From NCBI GenBank assembly GCA_020073565.1, contig JAIQEY010000016.1, positions 39,214 to 103,213 on the forward strand: a DNA stretch of 64,000 nt, in the 5' to 3' direction. Every line of letters starts with the position of its first letter. Position 1 is the stretch's first letter. This stretch comes from Terriglobia bacterium. Lineage in GTDB: Bacteria; Acidobacteriota; Terriglobia; Terriglobales; Acidobacteriaceae. Made by a program: the position numbers and the translations under genes. The notes below the pieces were generated by a model that did no database searches, was not told the origin of the DNA, and saw nothing but the letters and a program-made list of their open reading frames with translations. This document shows, one piece after another, positions 18,341 to 27,655 of the stretch.

Positions 18341-19210
18341 ATGAACATCGTGGATCCAGTTTCGGAACTCGGTCAGAAAGCTGTCCATTTGCGCCAGAGC
18401 TTGGCCCGCACCGGCCGTCTGCTCGTCGCTTATTCGGGGGGAGTTGATTCCGCTTTCCTGGCCTGGACCGCGCACCAGGTCCTAGGCGATCAAGTGCGGG
18501 CGGCGATTGCCGACTCTGCCAGCCTGGCACGAACGCATCTCGAAGAGGCTCTAGCCTTTGCCCGCGAGCACGGAATTCCGGTCGACGTGGTTGAGACCCG
18601 TGAAATGGAGAACCCCGACTATTCCCGCAACGACGCGATGCGCTGCTTCCACTGCAAGGACGAGCTGTTTACCGTCCTTGAACAGTATTGCGCGGCCCAT
18701 GCCTACGATGCGGTCGCCTATGGAGTCAATGCTGACGATCAGGGCGATTTCCGTCCGGGCCAACAGGCCGCAAGGCAGCACCGGGTGCTGACTCCCTTGC
18801 TGGACGCAGCGCTCGGTAAAAACGAGATCCGCGAACTGGCCCGGCAGGCAGGATTGCGGGTTTGGGACAAGCCCGCTTCCGCCTGTCTTTCTTCCCGGAT
18901 TGAATATGGGCGTCCCGTGACGCCCGAAGCGCTACAGGCTGTGGAGCAGGGAGAAGACGCGCTCCGTGCGCTTGGATTCCGGCAATTCCGTGTCCGGCAT
19001 CATGGAGACATCGTGCGGATTGAAATTGCGCGCGAAGAGCTTTCCCGCGCGCTGACCTCGGACATGGCCCGGGAGCTGACCGCCATTTTCAAGAACCTCG
19101 GCTTCAAGTTTGTCACGCTCGACCTCGAAGGCTACCGCTCTGGATCCATGAATCAACTCCTCACGCCAGAAGAACTGCTGCGCGGTCACGGTCTACCCAG
19201 CAAGACTTAG
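18341..19210 (+). CDS. larE: sacrificial sulfur transferase LarE
   Basis: LarE donates sulfur to the nickel-pincer cofactor precursor used by lactate racemase and related enzymes. The PP-loop SGGVDSAFL (about residues 34-42) activates the substrate with ATP. KPASACLSSRIEYG (about 182-195) contains the conserved cysteine that is the sulfur source in sacrificial LarE enzymes. A CxxC pair in RCFHCK (about residue 102) may matter if this member uses an iron-sulfur cluster. The length of 289 aa is usual. larB, larC and larA are not in the window, so either they lie elsewhere or this member serves another nickel-pincer enzyme. Confidence 0.9.
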   Translation: MNIVDPVSELGQKAVHLRQSLARTGRLLVAYSGGVDSAFLAWTAHQVLGDQVRAAIADSASLARTHLEEALAFAREHGIPVDVVETREMENPDYSRNDAMRCFHCKDELFTVLEQYCAAHAYDAVAYGVNADDQGDFRPGQQAARQHRVLTPLLDAALGKNEIRELARQAGLRVWDKPASACLSSRIEYGRPVTPEALQAVEQGEDALRALGFRQFRVRHHGDIVRIEIAREELSRALTSDMARELTAIFKNLGFKFVTLDLEGYRSGSMNQLLTPEELLRGHGLPSKT

Positions 19211-19253
19211 GCGACCAGACCGCCCCGCCATGAGATAATCAACGTGTTTCCTC

Positions 19254-20192
19254 ATGCTTAGGTGGGTTCAACTGATGGTTGTCCGGCGCGCGTTCCTGGT
19301 TCTTCTGCTGATCTGTCTCGGCTGCTCCGCGCAATCCGCTCCGCCAGACATCCGGCAGCTGGTCGAGCGGCATGTGCGCGCACACTACTCTCTGCCACCC
19401 GAAATGAGCGTCACCGTCGGCCCCACCCGGCCCAGCGAGTTCCCCAACTACGACATCCTGACCGTTACGCTCGATAGCTCTGGGAAAAAGCAGAACATCG
19501 ACTTTCTGCTCTCGAAGGACCGCAAGACCATGGTGCGTATGACCAAGATGGACTTAACCGAGGACCCGTACGCCGCTATCATGAAGAAGATCGACGTGAC
19601 CGGCCGGCCTACGCGCGGCAACAAGGACGCCAAGGTCGTGGCCATCAACTACGACGACTTCCAGTGCCCGTTCTGCTCGCGCATGCACCAGCAAATCTTC
19701 CCTACTATTTTCAAGGAGTACGGCGACCGCGTCCTCTTCATTTACAAGGATTTCCCGCTCGAAGATATCCATCCGTGGGCCATTCATGCTGCGGTGGACG
19801 CAAACTGTCTTGCGGCCCAAAACGGCGACTCGTATTGGGAATACGCCGACTACCTGCACGCGAATCAGCACTCGATCGGCGGCAAGGACCAACTGGACAA
19901 GCTTGCTACGCTCCTGGTCCAGAAGCACAATCTGGATGCCCCGAAGTTAGCAGCGTGCCTCAAGGCGCAGGACGAGAAGGCGGTGCGGGCTTCGATGCAG
20001 GAGGCGGACAATCTTGGAGTGAGCGCGACTCCCATGATATTCGTGAATGGCCAGAGAGTGGATGGAGCGGTGCCCCCCGAGACATTGCGAGCGGTACTCG
20101 ACCGTGCCCTCAAAGATGCGGGGGTCGCGCCTCCAGAACACAAGTCCGCGGGCGGGGGACCGAACGCCCAGCCGGCCCAACCTTCAAAATAG
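19254..20192 (+). CDS. DsbA-family thioredoxin-fold protein, exported
   Basis: A hydrophobic signal segment (about residues 10-27) ends near GCSAQS. An N-terminal domain of about 80 residues follows, then a DsbA/DsbG-like thioredoxin fold with the active site QCPFC (about residues 142-146) and a cis-proline segment SATPMIFVNG. It probably acts as a disulfide oxidase or isomerase in the periplasm. The next gene encodes a periplasmic chaperone-like PPIase, which fits a role in envelope protein folding, and lptD upstream is a known disulfide client in other bacteria. An alternative start is the ATG at 19275. Confidence 0.88.
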   Translation: MLRWVQLMVVRRAFLVLLLICLGCSAQSAPPDIRQLVERHVRAHYSLPPEMSVTVGPTRPSEFPNYDILTVTLDSSGKKQNIDFLLSKDRKTMVRMTKMDLTEDPYAAIMKKIDVTGRPTRGNKDAKVVAINYDDFQCPFCSRMHQQIFPTIFKEYGDRVLFIYKDFPLEDIHPWAIHAAVDANCLAAQNGDSYWEYADYLHANQHSIGGKDQLDKLATLLVQKHNLDAPKLAACLKAQDEKAVRASMQEADNLGVSATPMIFVNGQRVDGAVPPETLRAVLDRALKDAGVAPPEHKSAGGGPNAQPAQPSK

Positions 20193-20251
20193 GCAGCCAT
20201 CAGCGAAAAGGTTTTTGCGGGCTCAGAGTTAATCGTAGCGGAGGGTGAACC

Positions 20252-21313
20252 TTGAAAAAGCGTGTCCATCGTGGACAGTCCGCTGTGGTCGTTCTGCTTG
20301 CGTTTCTCCTGCTCGCCGCGTGTAACCGTGACGGGGGCGGCGGCGACGTCATGGCCTCGGTCAACGGGCGGAAGATCCTGCGCAGCGAAGTGGACAAGTA
20401 TTACGCCAATCAGACGGCGGGCTCCGACCAGCAGCCGGCGGGGGAGCAGGCGGTCAGCTTGCGCTTGAGCATCCTGAACGAGCTGATTGAGACTGAGATT
20501 CTTATGCGCCGTGCCGAAAAGCTCGGCCTGCTCGCGACCGACGAAGAGGTAGATCGCAAGCTGAACGAAATCAAGTCGCCCTATACCGCTGAAGAATTCA
20601 ACAAACGCCTGGTGGAGAAGAAGATTTCTCTCGACGACTTCAAGCGCGATCTGCGGCGTTCGCTCACCCGCGACAAGGTTCTCAACAAAGAGATTGCCTC
20701 GCGCATCAATATCACCGACCAGGACGTGTCCAATTATTACAACGCGCACAAATCGGAGTTCAACCTGATCGAAGCCCAATATCACCTGGCCAAGATTGTG
20801 GTGACGGGGCTGCAGAACGTCCAGGTGCACAACCTGCAAAACAGCAAAGCCCAGAATGATGGCGAGGCACGCAAGAAGATCGAGATGATTTCCAACCGCC
20901 TCGACAGTGGCGATGACTTCGCCACGCTCGCCATGAATTACTCCGAGGACCCGGAAACCAGCAACAACGGCGGCGACCTAGGAATGGCTCCTGAATCGGC
21001 GCTGAAAAACGCTGATCCCGCATCGCGAGAGGCCGTGATGAAGCTGAAGCCAGGACAATACACGCCCGTCATCACCATGATGAATCCCGCGAACCATCAG
21101 CCGTACGGCTACATGATCGTGAAGTTGATTTCAAAAGAACCGGCGGGCCAGCGGGATTTGAACGATGAGCGAGTGAAGCAAGCCATCCGGCAGCAATTGG
21201 CTGACCGCCGCGAGCAACTCATGAAGACCGCGTTCTACGAGACTCTGCGCGAGGACGCCAAGGTCACCAATTACTACGCCGAGGAAGTGCTAAAGAACGC
21301 AGGGGCGAAGTAG
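20252..21313 (+). CDS. SurA/PpiC-like peptidyl-prolyl isomerase lipoprotein
   Basis: The TTG start at 20252 sits behind GGAGGGTGA. A type II signal peptide ends in the lipobox LLAAC (Cys24). The N-terminal helical region resembles the SurA chaperone domain (GRKILRSEVDKYY). A rotamase domain follows, with SGDDFATLAMNYSEDPETSNNGGDLG (here in two parts around residues 218-245), typical of PpiC/parvulin. It probably escorts outer-membrane proteins. It follows the DsbA-like gene closely and in the same direction, so the two probably form an operon. Confidence 0.9.
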   Translation: MKKRVHRGQSAVVVLLAFLLLAACNRDGGGGDVMASVNGRKILRSEVDKYYANQTAGSDQQPAGEQAVSLRLSILNELIETEILMRRAEKLGLLATDEEVDRKLNEIKSPYTAEEFNKRLVEKKISLDDFKRDLRRSLTRDKVLNKEIASRINITDQDVSNYYNAHKSEFNLIEAQYHLAKIVVTGLQNVQVHNLQNSKAQNDGEARKKIEMISNRLDSGDDFATLAMNYSEDPETSNNGGDLGMAPESALKNADPASREAVMKLKPGQYTPVITMMNPANHQPYGYMIVKLISKEPAGQRDLNDERVKQAIRQQLADRREQLMKTAFYETLREDAKVTNYYAEEVLKNAGAK

Positions 21314-21327
21314 AAATCAAAGGTCAC

Positions 21328-21431
21328 TGTCATGCTGAGCGAGGATTGAGCTTCGCCTCAGGCGAAGTTCAACCGCAGTCGAAGCACCCCTACCTGAGCA
21401 ATCCGTTGCAGGGACGGGCGAGGCGCCCGTC
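21328..21431. repeat. intergenic dispersed repeats
   Basis: A TGTCATGCTGAGCGAGG-type sequence with an inverted GCTTCGCCTCAGGCGAAG stem is followed by a GACGGGCG/CGCCCGTC palindrome (21413-21431), between convergent genes. A shorter relative of the first part is near 33829-33850. Confidence 0.65.
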
Positions 21432-21444
21432 GCCCCATTGTGCT

Positions 21445-22923
21445 CTAGCCTTCCAGCTTTTTGGTTAGAACTTCATTCACCAACTGCGGATTCGCCTGGC
21501 CCTTGGAAGCCTTCATCACCTGCCCAACGAAAAATCCAAGCATGGTCTTCTTGCCCGCGCGATACTGCTCGACCTGCTTCGGATTCGCCGCGATCAGTTC
21601 GTCAGCCAGCCTCTCGAGCGTCGAGGTGTCGCGCGACTGCTCCGGACGCCCCTCTTCGTCATACACCATGCTGAAATCCTTGTTCCGCTCAAAGCACAGA
21701 TCGTAGAGGTCCTTCAGCATCTTGCCTGAGATCGCGCCCGATTCAACCAGATCAGCGGAGGCCGCGACGCCCGCCATCGAAATCGGCGACTGTTCAAGTT
21801 CCAACCCCTGGGCCTTGAGCCGGCCCAGGATTTCGCTCTGCACCAGGTTGGCAACGCGCTTCGGGTTTTTTGCCGCCCGTGCAGCCGATTCAAACTGGTC
21901 AGCCAACGCGCGCGTCCGCGCCAAGGTGGCCGCGTCGCCCACGGTGATGCCGTATTCCTTCATCATGCGCTCGCGGCGGGCTTCAGGAAGCTCGGGCAGG
22001 CTGGCGCGTAGTTCAGCCTGCCACTGGGCGTCCACCACCAGCGGGAGCAGATCGGGTTCGGGGAAATAGCGGTAGTCGTGCGCCTGCTCCTTCGACCGCA
22101 TGCCATAGGTCTTGCCTTCGTTGGCGTTGTAGAGGCGTGTTTCCTGCGTAATCTTGGCGCCCGACTCAAGCACGGAGATGTGCCGCTCGATCTCGTACTC
22201 CAGCGCCTCGCGAATGAAACGAAACGAATTGACGTTCTTGACTTCGGTCTTGGTGCCGAACTCCTTCTGCCCGCGCGGACGCACACTGATATTCGCGTCG
22301 CAACGCAGCGAGCCTTCCTCCATGTTGCAATCGCTCACACCCGTGTAGAGGATGATTTCCTTCAGCCGGGTCAGGTACTCGTACGCCTCGTCGGGCGAGC
22401 GCATGTCGGGCTCGCTCACGATTTCAGCCAGCGGAACGCCGGTTCGGTTCAGATCGATCGCCGTTTTCTCGCTCGCATCGGGAAAGCCTTCATGCAAGCT
22501 CTTGCCCGCGTCCTCTTCCAGATGAAGGCGGGTAATGCCGATCTTCTTCTTGCCCCCATGAATGTCGATTTCTATGAATCCATGCTCGGCGAGCGGCTTA
22601 TCGTATTGCGAAATCTGGTAGCCCTTCGGCAGATCGGGATAGAAATAATTCTTCCGGGCAAAAATTGAGGTCTCGTTCACGCGGCATTGGAGCGCTATTG
22701 CTGCCAGTGCTGCGAACTCCACCGCCTTCCGGTTCAGCACCGGCAACGCCCCCGGAAGGCCCAGGCACACCGGGCACACGTTCGTATTCGGAGGGTCCCC
22801 AAAGCGAGTTGAACACGAGCAAAAGATTTTCGACGCGGTCAATAACTGCACGTGCACTTCGAGCCCAATGACCGGCTCGTATTTCGCGAGCAGATCCTCG
22901 GAAACGGCTGGAATAGTCACCAT
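21445..22923 (-). CDS. gatB: aspartyl/glutamyl-tRNA amidotransferase subunit B
   Basis: GatB is the tRNA-binding kinase subunit of GatCAB, which converts Glu-tRNA(Gln) or Asp-tRNA(Asn) to the amidated form. The 492-aa protein starts with YEPVIGLEVHVQL, carries the CSC...VCPVCLGLPG zinc-binding segment (about residues 35-55) and ends in the YqeY-like tail domain (KTMLGFFVGQVMK). Because asnS is present at 33964, the complex is probably needed for Gln-tRNA(Gln). gatA and gatC are not in the window. Confidence 0.96.
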   Translation of the reverse strand: MVTIPAVSEDLLAKYEPVIGLEVHVQLLTASKIFCSCSTRFGDPPNTNVCPVCLGLPGALPVLNRKAVEFAALAAIALQCRVNETSIFARKNYFYPDLPKGYQISQYDKPLAEHGFIEIDIHGGKKKIGITRLHLEEDAGKSLHEGFPDASEKTAIDLNRTGVPLAEIVSEPDMRSPDEAYEYLTRLKEIILYTGVSDCNMEEGSLRCDANISVRPRGQKEFGTKTEVKNVNSFRFIREALEYEIERHISVLESGAKITQETRLYNANEGKTYGMRSKEQAHDYRYFPEPDLLPLVVDAQWQAELRASLPELPEARRERMMKEYGITVGDAATLARTRALADQFESAARAAKNPKRVANLVQSEILGRLKAQGLELEQSPISMAGVAASADLVESGAISGKMLKDLYDLCFERNKDFSMVYDEEGRPEQSRDTSTLERLADELIAANPKQVEQYRAGKKTMLGFFVGQVMKASKGQANPQLVNEVLTKKLEG

Positions 22924-22965
22924 ATCAGGAGATTATAGCGGTCGGCGAGCGTTCCCCTGTGACCG

Positions 22966-23075
22966 GTAGTGTCCTAAATTCATTAACCACAAAGGACACG
23001 AAGTCACACAAAGGTGCGAATCCTTTGAGGGCTTCCTTAGTGCTCCTTTGTGTCCTTGGTGGTTGAGTTTGTTGT
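22966..23075. repeat. about 105-bp inverted-repeat element (copy 2)
   Basis: Homologous to 11228-11335: it opens GTAGTGTCCTAAATTCAT and has inverted arms at 22977-23014 and 23029-23068 with CTCCTTTGTGTCCTTGGTGG. Both copies sit at the 5' or 3' borders of minus-strand genes. Confidence 0.75.
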
Positions 23076-23093
23076 CCGGTGCACAGGCGGGAC

Positions 23094-23783
23094 TCACCGC
23101 GGCTTCTTTGCTTGCGGCGCGCTCAGATACTTTTCCATCGGAATTTCAAAATACATCAACTCGTGGCCGCCGGCATCGCGCACACCGGACAGGTAAAAGT
23201 TCGCTCCCGCCAGAGCCGGCGACGCGATATCCGAGATGTCGAAAAACAGAAACCCGGAGGCGGTCGAGTGCGGTTCGACCGCGCGAGCACCAAACTGCGC
23301 CCGTTCGATCTCTTCGCGCGTCTTGCTGTTCACAGCTCCTTTGACTTTGCTCCCAGGAATTGGGATGGGCAGCGGCGACGGTCCGGTTTTCGGCCTGGGA
23401 CGCGACATCCGACGCATCAGGTCGTCGTTCGTCGAAGGATAGAGCTTGGCGCGTTGCACGGTGATCAGCTCCGCCTTCATACCGCTGAGCGAGACCGGCT
23501 GGTCGCCATCGTTGGTCACGACGAAGAATACCGGCAGGTAACCGTAGCTGCGATAGTCCGTGCTGAAAATCTGCGCCTTGTCGCCCATGTCGTATGGATC
23601 GACCGCAACGGTAACTTTCTCCTGCGAGTGCTCGTCATGGGCCGGATAGGTGCGGGCCGGATGGGCCGACGGCATCACGAAGTCTTTCGCGGCCAGCGCA
23701 GCCAGGCAGAATAGCAGCACCAAAGTGGCGACGGCGGAAACGTGGCGAGCCAACGGCGTCCAGCAACCCGATCCTTTTTTCAT
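23094..23783 (-). CDS. secreted hypothetical protein
   Basis: Translation from the ATG at 23783 gives 229 aa with a signal peptide (MKKGSGCW then a hydrophobic stretch to about residue 33). The mature part contains a TNDGDQPVSLSGMKAEL segment and later SGFLFFDISD. That pattern is reminiscent of small beta-sandwich domains that protect or bind cell-surface ligands. A central Pro-rich loop (PSPLPIPIPGS) is present. No enzyme motif was recognised. It is divergent from waaA with 64 bases between starts, so they share a promoter region. Confidence 0.75.
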   Translation of the reverse strand: MKKGSGCWTPLARHVSAVATLVLLFCLAALAAKDFVMPSAHPARTYPAHDEHSQEKVTVAVDPYDMGDKAQIFSTDYRSYGYLPVFFVVTNDGDQPVSLSGMKAELITVQRAKLYPSTNDDLMRRMSRPRPKTGPSPLPIPIPGSKVKGAVNSKTREEIERAQFGARAVEPHSTASGFLFFDISDIASPALAGANFYLSGVRDAGGHELMYFEIPMEKYLSAPQAKKPR

Positions 23784-23847
23784 ATCAGGATTATAGGATG
23801 CGCGCGATACGACCGGTGCCGTCCGCGACTGCGGCGGTGCATTTAGA

Positions 23848-25161
23848 ATGAGGACGCCTTCCATGTATGGGCTCTACAGCACGCTGCTCGGCCTTTTTCT
23901 GCTCATCACGCTGCCCTATTGGTTGCTGCAGATGTTGCGGCACGGAAAATATCGCGCTGGACTTAGGCGGAGGCTGGGCGCTGTCCCGTCCCACTTGGCG
24001 GCAAGCGGCGAAAAACCGACCATCTGGATCCATGCTGTCTCCGTGGGTGAAGTCGTCGCCTCCAGCGCGGTCGTTGAGGAGCTGCGGCAGAAATTCCCAT
24101 CTCACCGAGTCGTAATCTCGACCACCACCAGCACTGGGCAGCAGCTGGCCGCCCGCCGATTTGGGGCTGAAAACGTCTTTTACTTCCCGTTGGACTTCGG
24201 CTTCGCGATTCGTCCTTATCTCGAAGCCTTACGTCCGGAGCTGGTGGTGATCGCCGAAACCGAATTCTGGCCGAACTTCCTCCGGCTGGCGAAAAACAGT
24301 GGTGCGCGAATCGCGGTGATCAATTGCCGCATCTCTGACCGCTCCTTGCCGGGGTACCAGAGGCTCCATTTCTGGCTTCCAAAGGTGCTTGCGCAAGTGG
24401 ATCTCTTTCTGGCCCAAACGGACGAAGACCGCCGCCGGCTCATGGAGATTGGCGCGCCCGAATCAAAAGTGGCGGTAGCGGGCAACTTGAAGTTTGACGT
24501 GACGCCACCCAAACCGCCCGCGATCGCGGCCAGTCTTCGCGCAAACCTGAACGAGAGTGGATTGGAAACCGTGCTGGTTTGCGGCAGTACGGTGGAAGAA
24601 GAGGAGGGCTCGCTGCTCTCGGCCTTCCACAATATTCTGGCCACCCACCCGAAGGCCGTGATGATCCTGGCGCCCCGGCATCCGGAGCGCTTCTCCGAGG
24701 TTGCGGCTCTGGTAGAGAAGCTCGGCTTCCGACTGCTGCGGCGCTCGCTGTGGGGTGGAGAGCCTCTCGCCGGTGCTGTGTTCCTGCTCGACAGCATTGG
24801 CGAACTGGCGGCTCTTTATTCCCTGGCGACCATTGCGTTTATCGGTGGCAGCTTGGTTCCGCGCGGCGGGCACAACATCCTTGAGCCCGCGCTCTACGGC
24901 GTTCCGATTGTCACCGGCAATCACTATGAAAACTTCCGCGACATCGTTAATTTCTTTGTGAGCCGCAACGCGGTACGCGTCGTCGGACTGGCGGAATTGC
25001 CTCTGGTCTTCATGGAACTGATCGACAATCGTGAGGAGCGCGAAAGGCTGGGCGGCAGCGCCCTGGCTGCCCTTGAATCGCAGCGCGGCGCAACGGACAA
25101 GACGGCGGCCGCTCTTACCCAGCTCATGGCTGTTCGGCGCGCAGACGGGAGCTCGGCTTGA
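23848..25161 (+). CDS. waaA: 3-deoxy-D-manno-octulosonic acid (Kdo) transferase
   Basis: WaaA adds Kdo to lipid A at the inner membrane. A hydrophobic N-terminal anchor (about residues 8-25) precedes the GT30 fold: IWIHAVSVGEV, TTTSTG, the ETEFWPN motif (about residues 130-136, with the catalytic Glu region), NCRISDRS and a C-terminal GGSLVPRGGHNILEPA donor site. At 437 aa it is full length. It is the first gene of a same-strand LPS-core operon, and its stop overlaps the lpxK start. Confidence 0.95.
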   Translation: MRTPSMYGLYSTLLGLFLLITLPYWLLQMLRHGKYRAGLRRRLGAVPSHLAASGEKPTIWIHAVSVGEVVASSAVVEELRQKFPSHRVVISTTTSTGQQLAARRFGAENVFYFPLDFGFAIRPYLEALRPELVVIAETEFWPNFLRLAKNSGARIAVINCRISDRSLPGYQRLHFWLPKVLAQVDLFLAQTDEDRRRLMEIGAPESKVAVAGNLKFDVTPPKPPAIAASLRANLNESGLETVLVCGSTVEEEEGSLLSAFHNILATHPKAVMILAPRHPERFSEVAALVEKLGFRLLRRSLWGGEPLAGAVFLLDSIGELAALYSLATIAFIGGSLVPRGGHNILEPALYGVPIVTGNHYENFRDIVNFFVSRNAVRVVGLAELPLVFMELIDNREERERLGGSALAALESQRGATDKTAAALTQLMAVRRADGSSA

Positions 25162-26102
25162 ATCCGCTTACAGGGCTCTACGGCGCAGCGAGCGGGCTGC
25201 GCAACTCTCTGTTCGATCGCGGGGTACTGCAGTCGCGCCGCCTCGAACAACCGGTGATCAGCGTGGGAGGTCTCTCGGCGGGCGGCGCGGGCAAAACTCC
25301 TTTCGTCATCGCTCTGGGTGAGCTACTCAAAGCCCGCGGCATCCGCTTCGATGTTCTTTCCCGTGGCTACCGCCGCAAAACTCACGGGGTCCTCGTGGTG
25401 GAAACCAGTGGTAGCGCCGCAGACTTCGGAGACGAGCCGCTCCTGATTGCGCGCCGGCTGGGCGTTCCTGTCATCATTGGAGAACGCCGTTATGAGGCAG
25501 GGCGTGTCGCCGAACAGAAATTCCAGCCGCAACTGCACATCCTTGATGATGGCTTTCAGCACCGCTCGCTGGCTCGCGACTTTGACATTGTCCTGCTGAC
25601 GGCCGACGATTTCCGCGACCGCCTGCTGCCATCGGGCCGCCTGCGTGAACCGTTCGCTTCGCTCGAACGTGCGCACGCCATTGTGTTGCCGTCCAGTCTC
25701 GAGACCGAGCATCCGGCGTTGCGGCACAAGCCGATCTGGCGAATCGACCGCGAGCTCGTTCTCCCAGAGGTGCCCACGGCGCCGATCGTCTTTTGCGGCA
25801 TCGCGCGGCCTGAACAGTTCTTTGCCCAGGTTCGTACTGCCGGAATCATACCCGCCGCAGAATTAAGCTTTGGCGACCACCATTGCTATACACGAGGCGA
25901 CGTTCAACGCCTGCTCGCAGAGCGTGACCGGCTCAAAGCTGGCGGCTTCCTCACCACTGAAAAAGACGCTGTCAACCTCGGGGCTCTTCAGCACGAATTG
26001 GAGCCCCTCGCGATCGCGGTGCTCAGGATCACGCTCGAGAGGTCCGCTGACGTTGTGGATACCATTCTTGCGAGAATTACGGAACGCAAGCCCCGCTCGT
26101 GA
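25158..26102 (+). CDS. lpxK: tetraacyldisaccharide 4'-kinase
   Basis: LpxK phosphorylates the lipid A precursor at the 4' position. The P-loop SAGGAGKTPF (about residues 39-48), DEPLLIARR and LDDGFQHR are family hallmarks, and 314 aa is typical. The start is a TTG whose last two bases open the waaA stop (TTGA), which implies coupled translation. The stop overlaps the next start as GTGA. Confidence 0.94.
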   Translation: MNPLTGLYGAASGLRNSLFDRGVLQSRRLEQPVISVGGLSAGGAGKTPFVIALGELLKARGIRFDVLSRGYRRKTHGVLVVETSGSAADFGDEPLLIARRLGVPVIIGERRYEAGRVAEQKFQPQLHILDDGFQHRSLARDFDIVLLTADDFRDRLLPSGRLREPFASLERAHAIVLPSSLETEHPALRHKPIWRIDRELVLPEVPTAPIVFCGIARPEQFFAQVRTAGIIPAAELSFGDHHCYTRGDVQRLLAERDRLKAGGFLTTEKDAVNLGALQHELEPLAIAVLRITLERSADVVDTILARITERKPRS

Positions 26103-27160
26103 GAAAATCCTTCTTGAAAGGAAAAATGCCAAAGCATCCCAAGGAAAACGACCGGCTGCGAAAAATCGTCGAAGCGTTTCCGAGAATCACTGTTACCGTC
26201 CTCGGAGACTTGGTTGCCGACGAATTCGTGTTCGGCGAGATCTCCCGCGTCTCGCGCGAGGCGCCGGTCCTTATCCTGAAACACCGCGACCGCAAAGTGC
26301 TGCCCGGGGGGGGTGCGAATGCCATCTACAACCTCGCCGACCTCGGAGTGAACGTCCTGCCCGTTGGAGTCGTGGGAGACGACGAACCTGGCAAATTACT
26401 GCTGCGTGCTTTCCGCCACAAGCGCATCCCGGTCAGCGGCGTCCTCAAGGATAAGAGCTATTCGACCGTCACCAAAACGCGCATCCTCGCCGGCTTCGCG
26501 CATACCGCCGGACAGCAGGTCGTGCGCCTGGACCGAGAACCTTCCGACGTCCCGAGTCCACATCTGCGCCGCGAGCTCATTCTCGCCGCCCGGCAGTATG
26601 TCCAAGCCTCCGACGCGCTGCTTGTTTCCGACTATGGGTACGGCGCTGCTACGCCCAGCCTGCTGAACGCGATTCGCGAGAAACGCGGGATCGACAAGGT
26701 GCCCGTGACCCTCGATTCGCGCTATCGCATGCTGGAGTTTGCGGGCGTCACCGCGGCCACACCGAATGAATCCGAGGTAGAAGAGATCCTCGGTATCCGC
26801 ATTGGCAACGATTGGGAGCGACTGGTGGCGGCCGGCGATCAACTCCTCGGCCAAATGAATCTTGAATCGCTCGTAATAACCCGTGGCAAGGACGGAATGG
26901 TCGCTTTCCCGCGCCGTCATAAGCCCATCGACCTGCCAATCTTTGGCAGCGACGAAGTCACCGATGTGACCGGAGCGGGCGACACGGTGATCGCGACTTT
27001 TACGGCGGCTCTGGCCGCGGGCGCGTCTGCCGAAGAGGCTGCCCACCTCGCCAACTATGCGGGGGGCATCGTGGTCATGAAGCGCGGAACGGCCACTGTC
27101 AGCCAGCAGGAATTACTGGACGCGCTCGATAAGGCGCCTCCGGTGACTCGATCGCATTGA
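26099..27160 (+). CDS. hldA: D-glycero-beta-D-manno-heptose-7-phosphate kinase
   Basis: This PfkB-family kinase makes heptose 1,7-bisphosphate for ADP-heptose synthesis (the RfaE domain I function). It has GGGANAIYNLADLG (about residue 65) and the C-terminal DVTGAGDTVIATF anion-hole motif with catalytic Asp (about 300). In E. coli the kinase and adenylyltransferase are fused as HldE; here they are separate consecutive genes. The GTG at 26099 overlaps the lpxK stop, but an ATG at 26126 behind AAAGGA is an equally good start. Confidence 0.93.
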   Translation: MRKSFLKGKMPKHPKENDRLRKIVEAFPRITVTVLGDLVADEFVFGEISRVSREAPVLILKHRDRKVLPGGGANAIYNLADLGVNVLPVGVVGDDEPGKLLLRAFRHKRIPVSGVLKDKSYSTVTKTRILAGFAHTAGQQVVRLDREPSDVPSPHLRRELILAARQYVQASDALLVSDYGYGAATPSLLNAIREKRGIDKVPVTLDSRYRMLEFAGVTAATPNESEVEEILGIRIGNDWERLVAAGDQLLGQMNLESLVITRGKDGMVAFPRRHKPIDLPIFGSDEVTDVTGAGDTVIATFTAALAAGASAEEAAHLANYAGGIVVMKRGTATVSQQELLDALDKAPPVTRSH

Positions 27161-27645
27161 GCACACATCAGAAGATTCTTTCGCGTGCCGAACTTCACGA
27201 ACGTGTGGCCGAATGGCGCCGCGCGGGAGGCCGCGTCACACTCACCAACGGCTGTTTCGATGTGCTGCACGTGGGCCATGTGCGCTACTTGCGCGCGGCC
27301 CGGGAACTCGGCGGCAAAGTCGTGGTGGCAGTGAACTCCGACACTTCGGCTCGAGCGCTAAAGGGCGAAGACCGTCCCGTGATGCCCGCCGATGAGCGTG
27401 CGGAAATCCTGGCCGCTCTTGCCGATGTTGACGCGGTCGTGATCTTCCCGGAGAAAGACGTGCGCGCCATCATCCGCGAAATCCGTCCCGACTTCCACGC
27501 CAAAGGAACTGACTACACCGCGGAAAGTGTTCCCGAACGTGACGAGGTGGAAGCTTGCGGAGGGCGCGTCATCATCGTCGGCGACCCCAAGAACCACTCG
27601 GCCACCGAAATCATTCGCTCGCGGCTCACTCCGCGAAAATCGTGA
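27157..27645 (+). CDS. hldC: heptose 1-phosphate adenylyltransferase
   Basis: This is the nucleotidyltransferase half of the ADP-heptose pathway (RfaE domain II). It has TNGCFDVLHVGHVRYL (about residues 28-43, the HxGH motif) and a C-terminal NHSATEIIRS, the ISSTxIR-like motif. At 162 aa it is a stand-alone version. The start is a TTG overlapping the kinase stop (TTGA). With waaA, lpxK and the following heptosyltransferase it forms an inner-core LPS operon. Confidence 0.93.
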   Translation: MSTHQKILSRAELHERVAEWRRAGGRVTLTNGCFDVLHVGHVRYLRAARELGGKVVVAVNSDTSARALKGEDRPVMPADERAEILAALADVDAVVIFPEKDVRAIIREIRPDFHAKGTDYTAESVPERDEVEACGGRVIIVGDPKNHSATEIIRSRLTPRKS

Positions 27646-27655
27646 GGCTCTGCGG

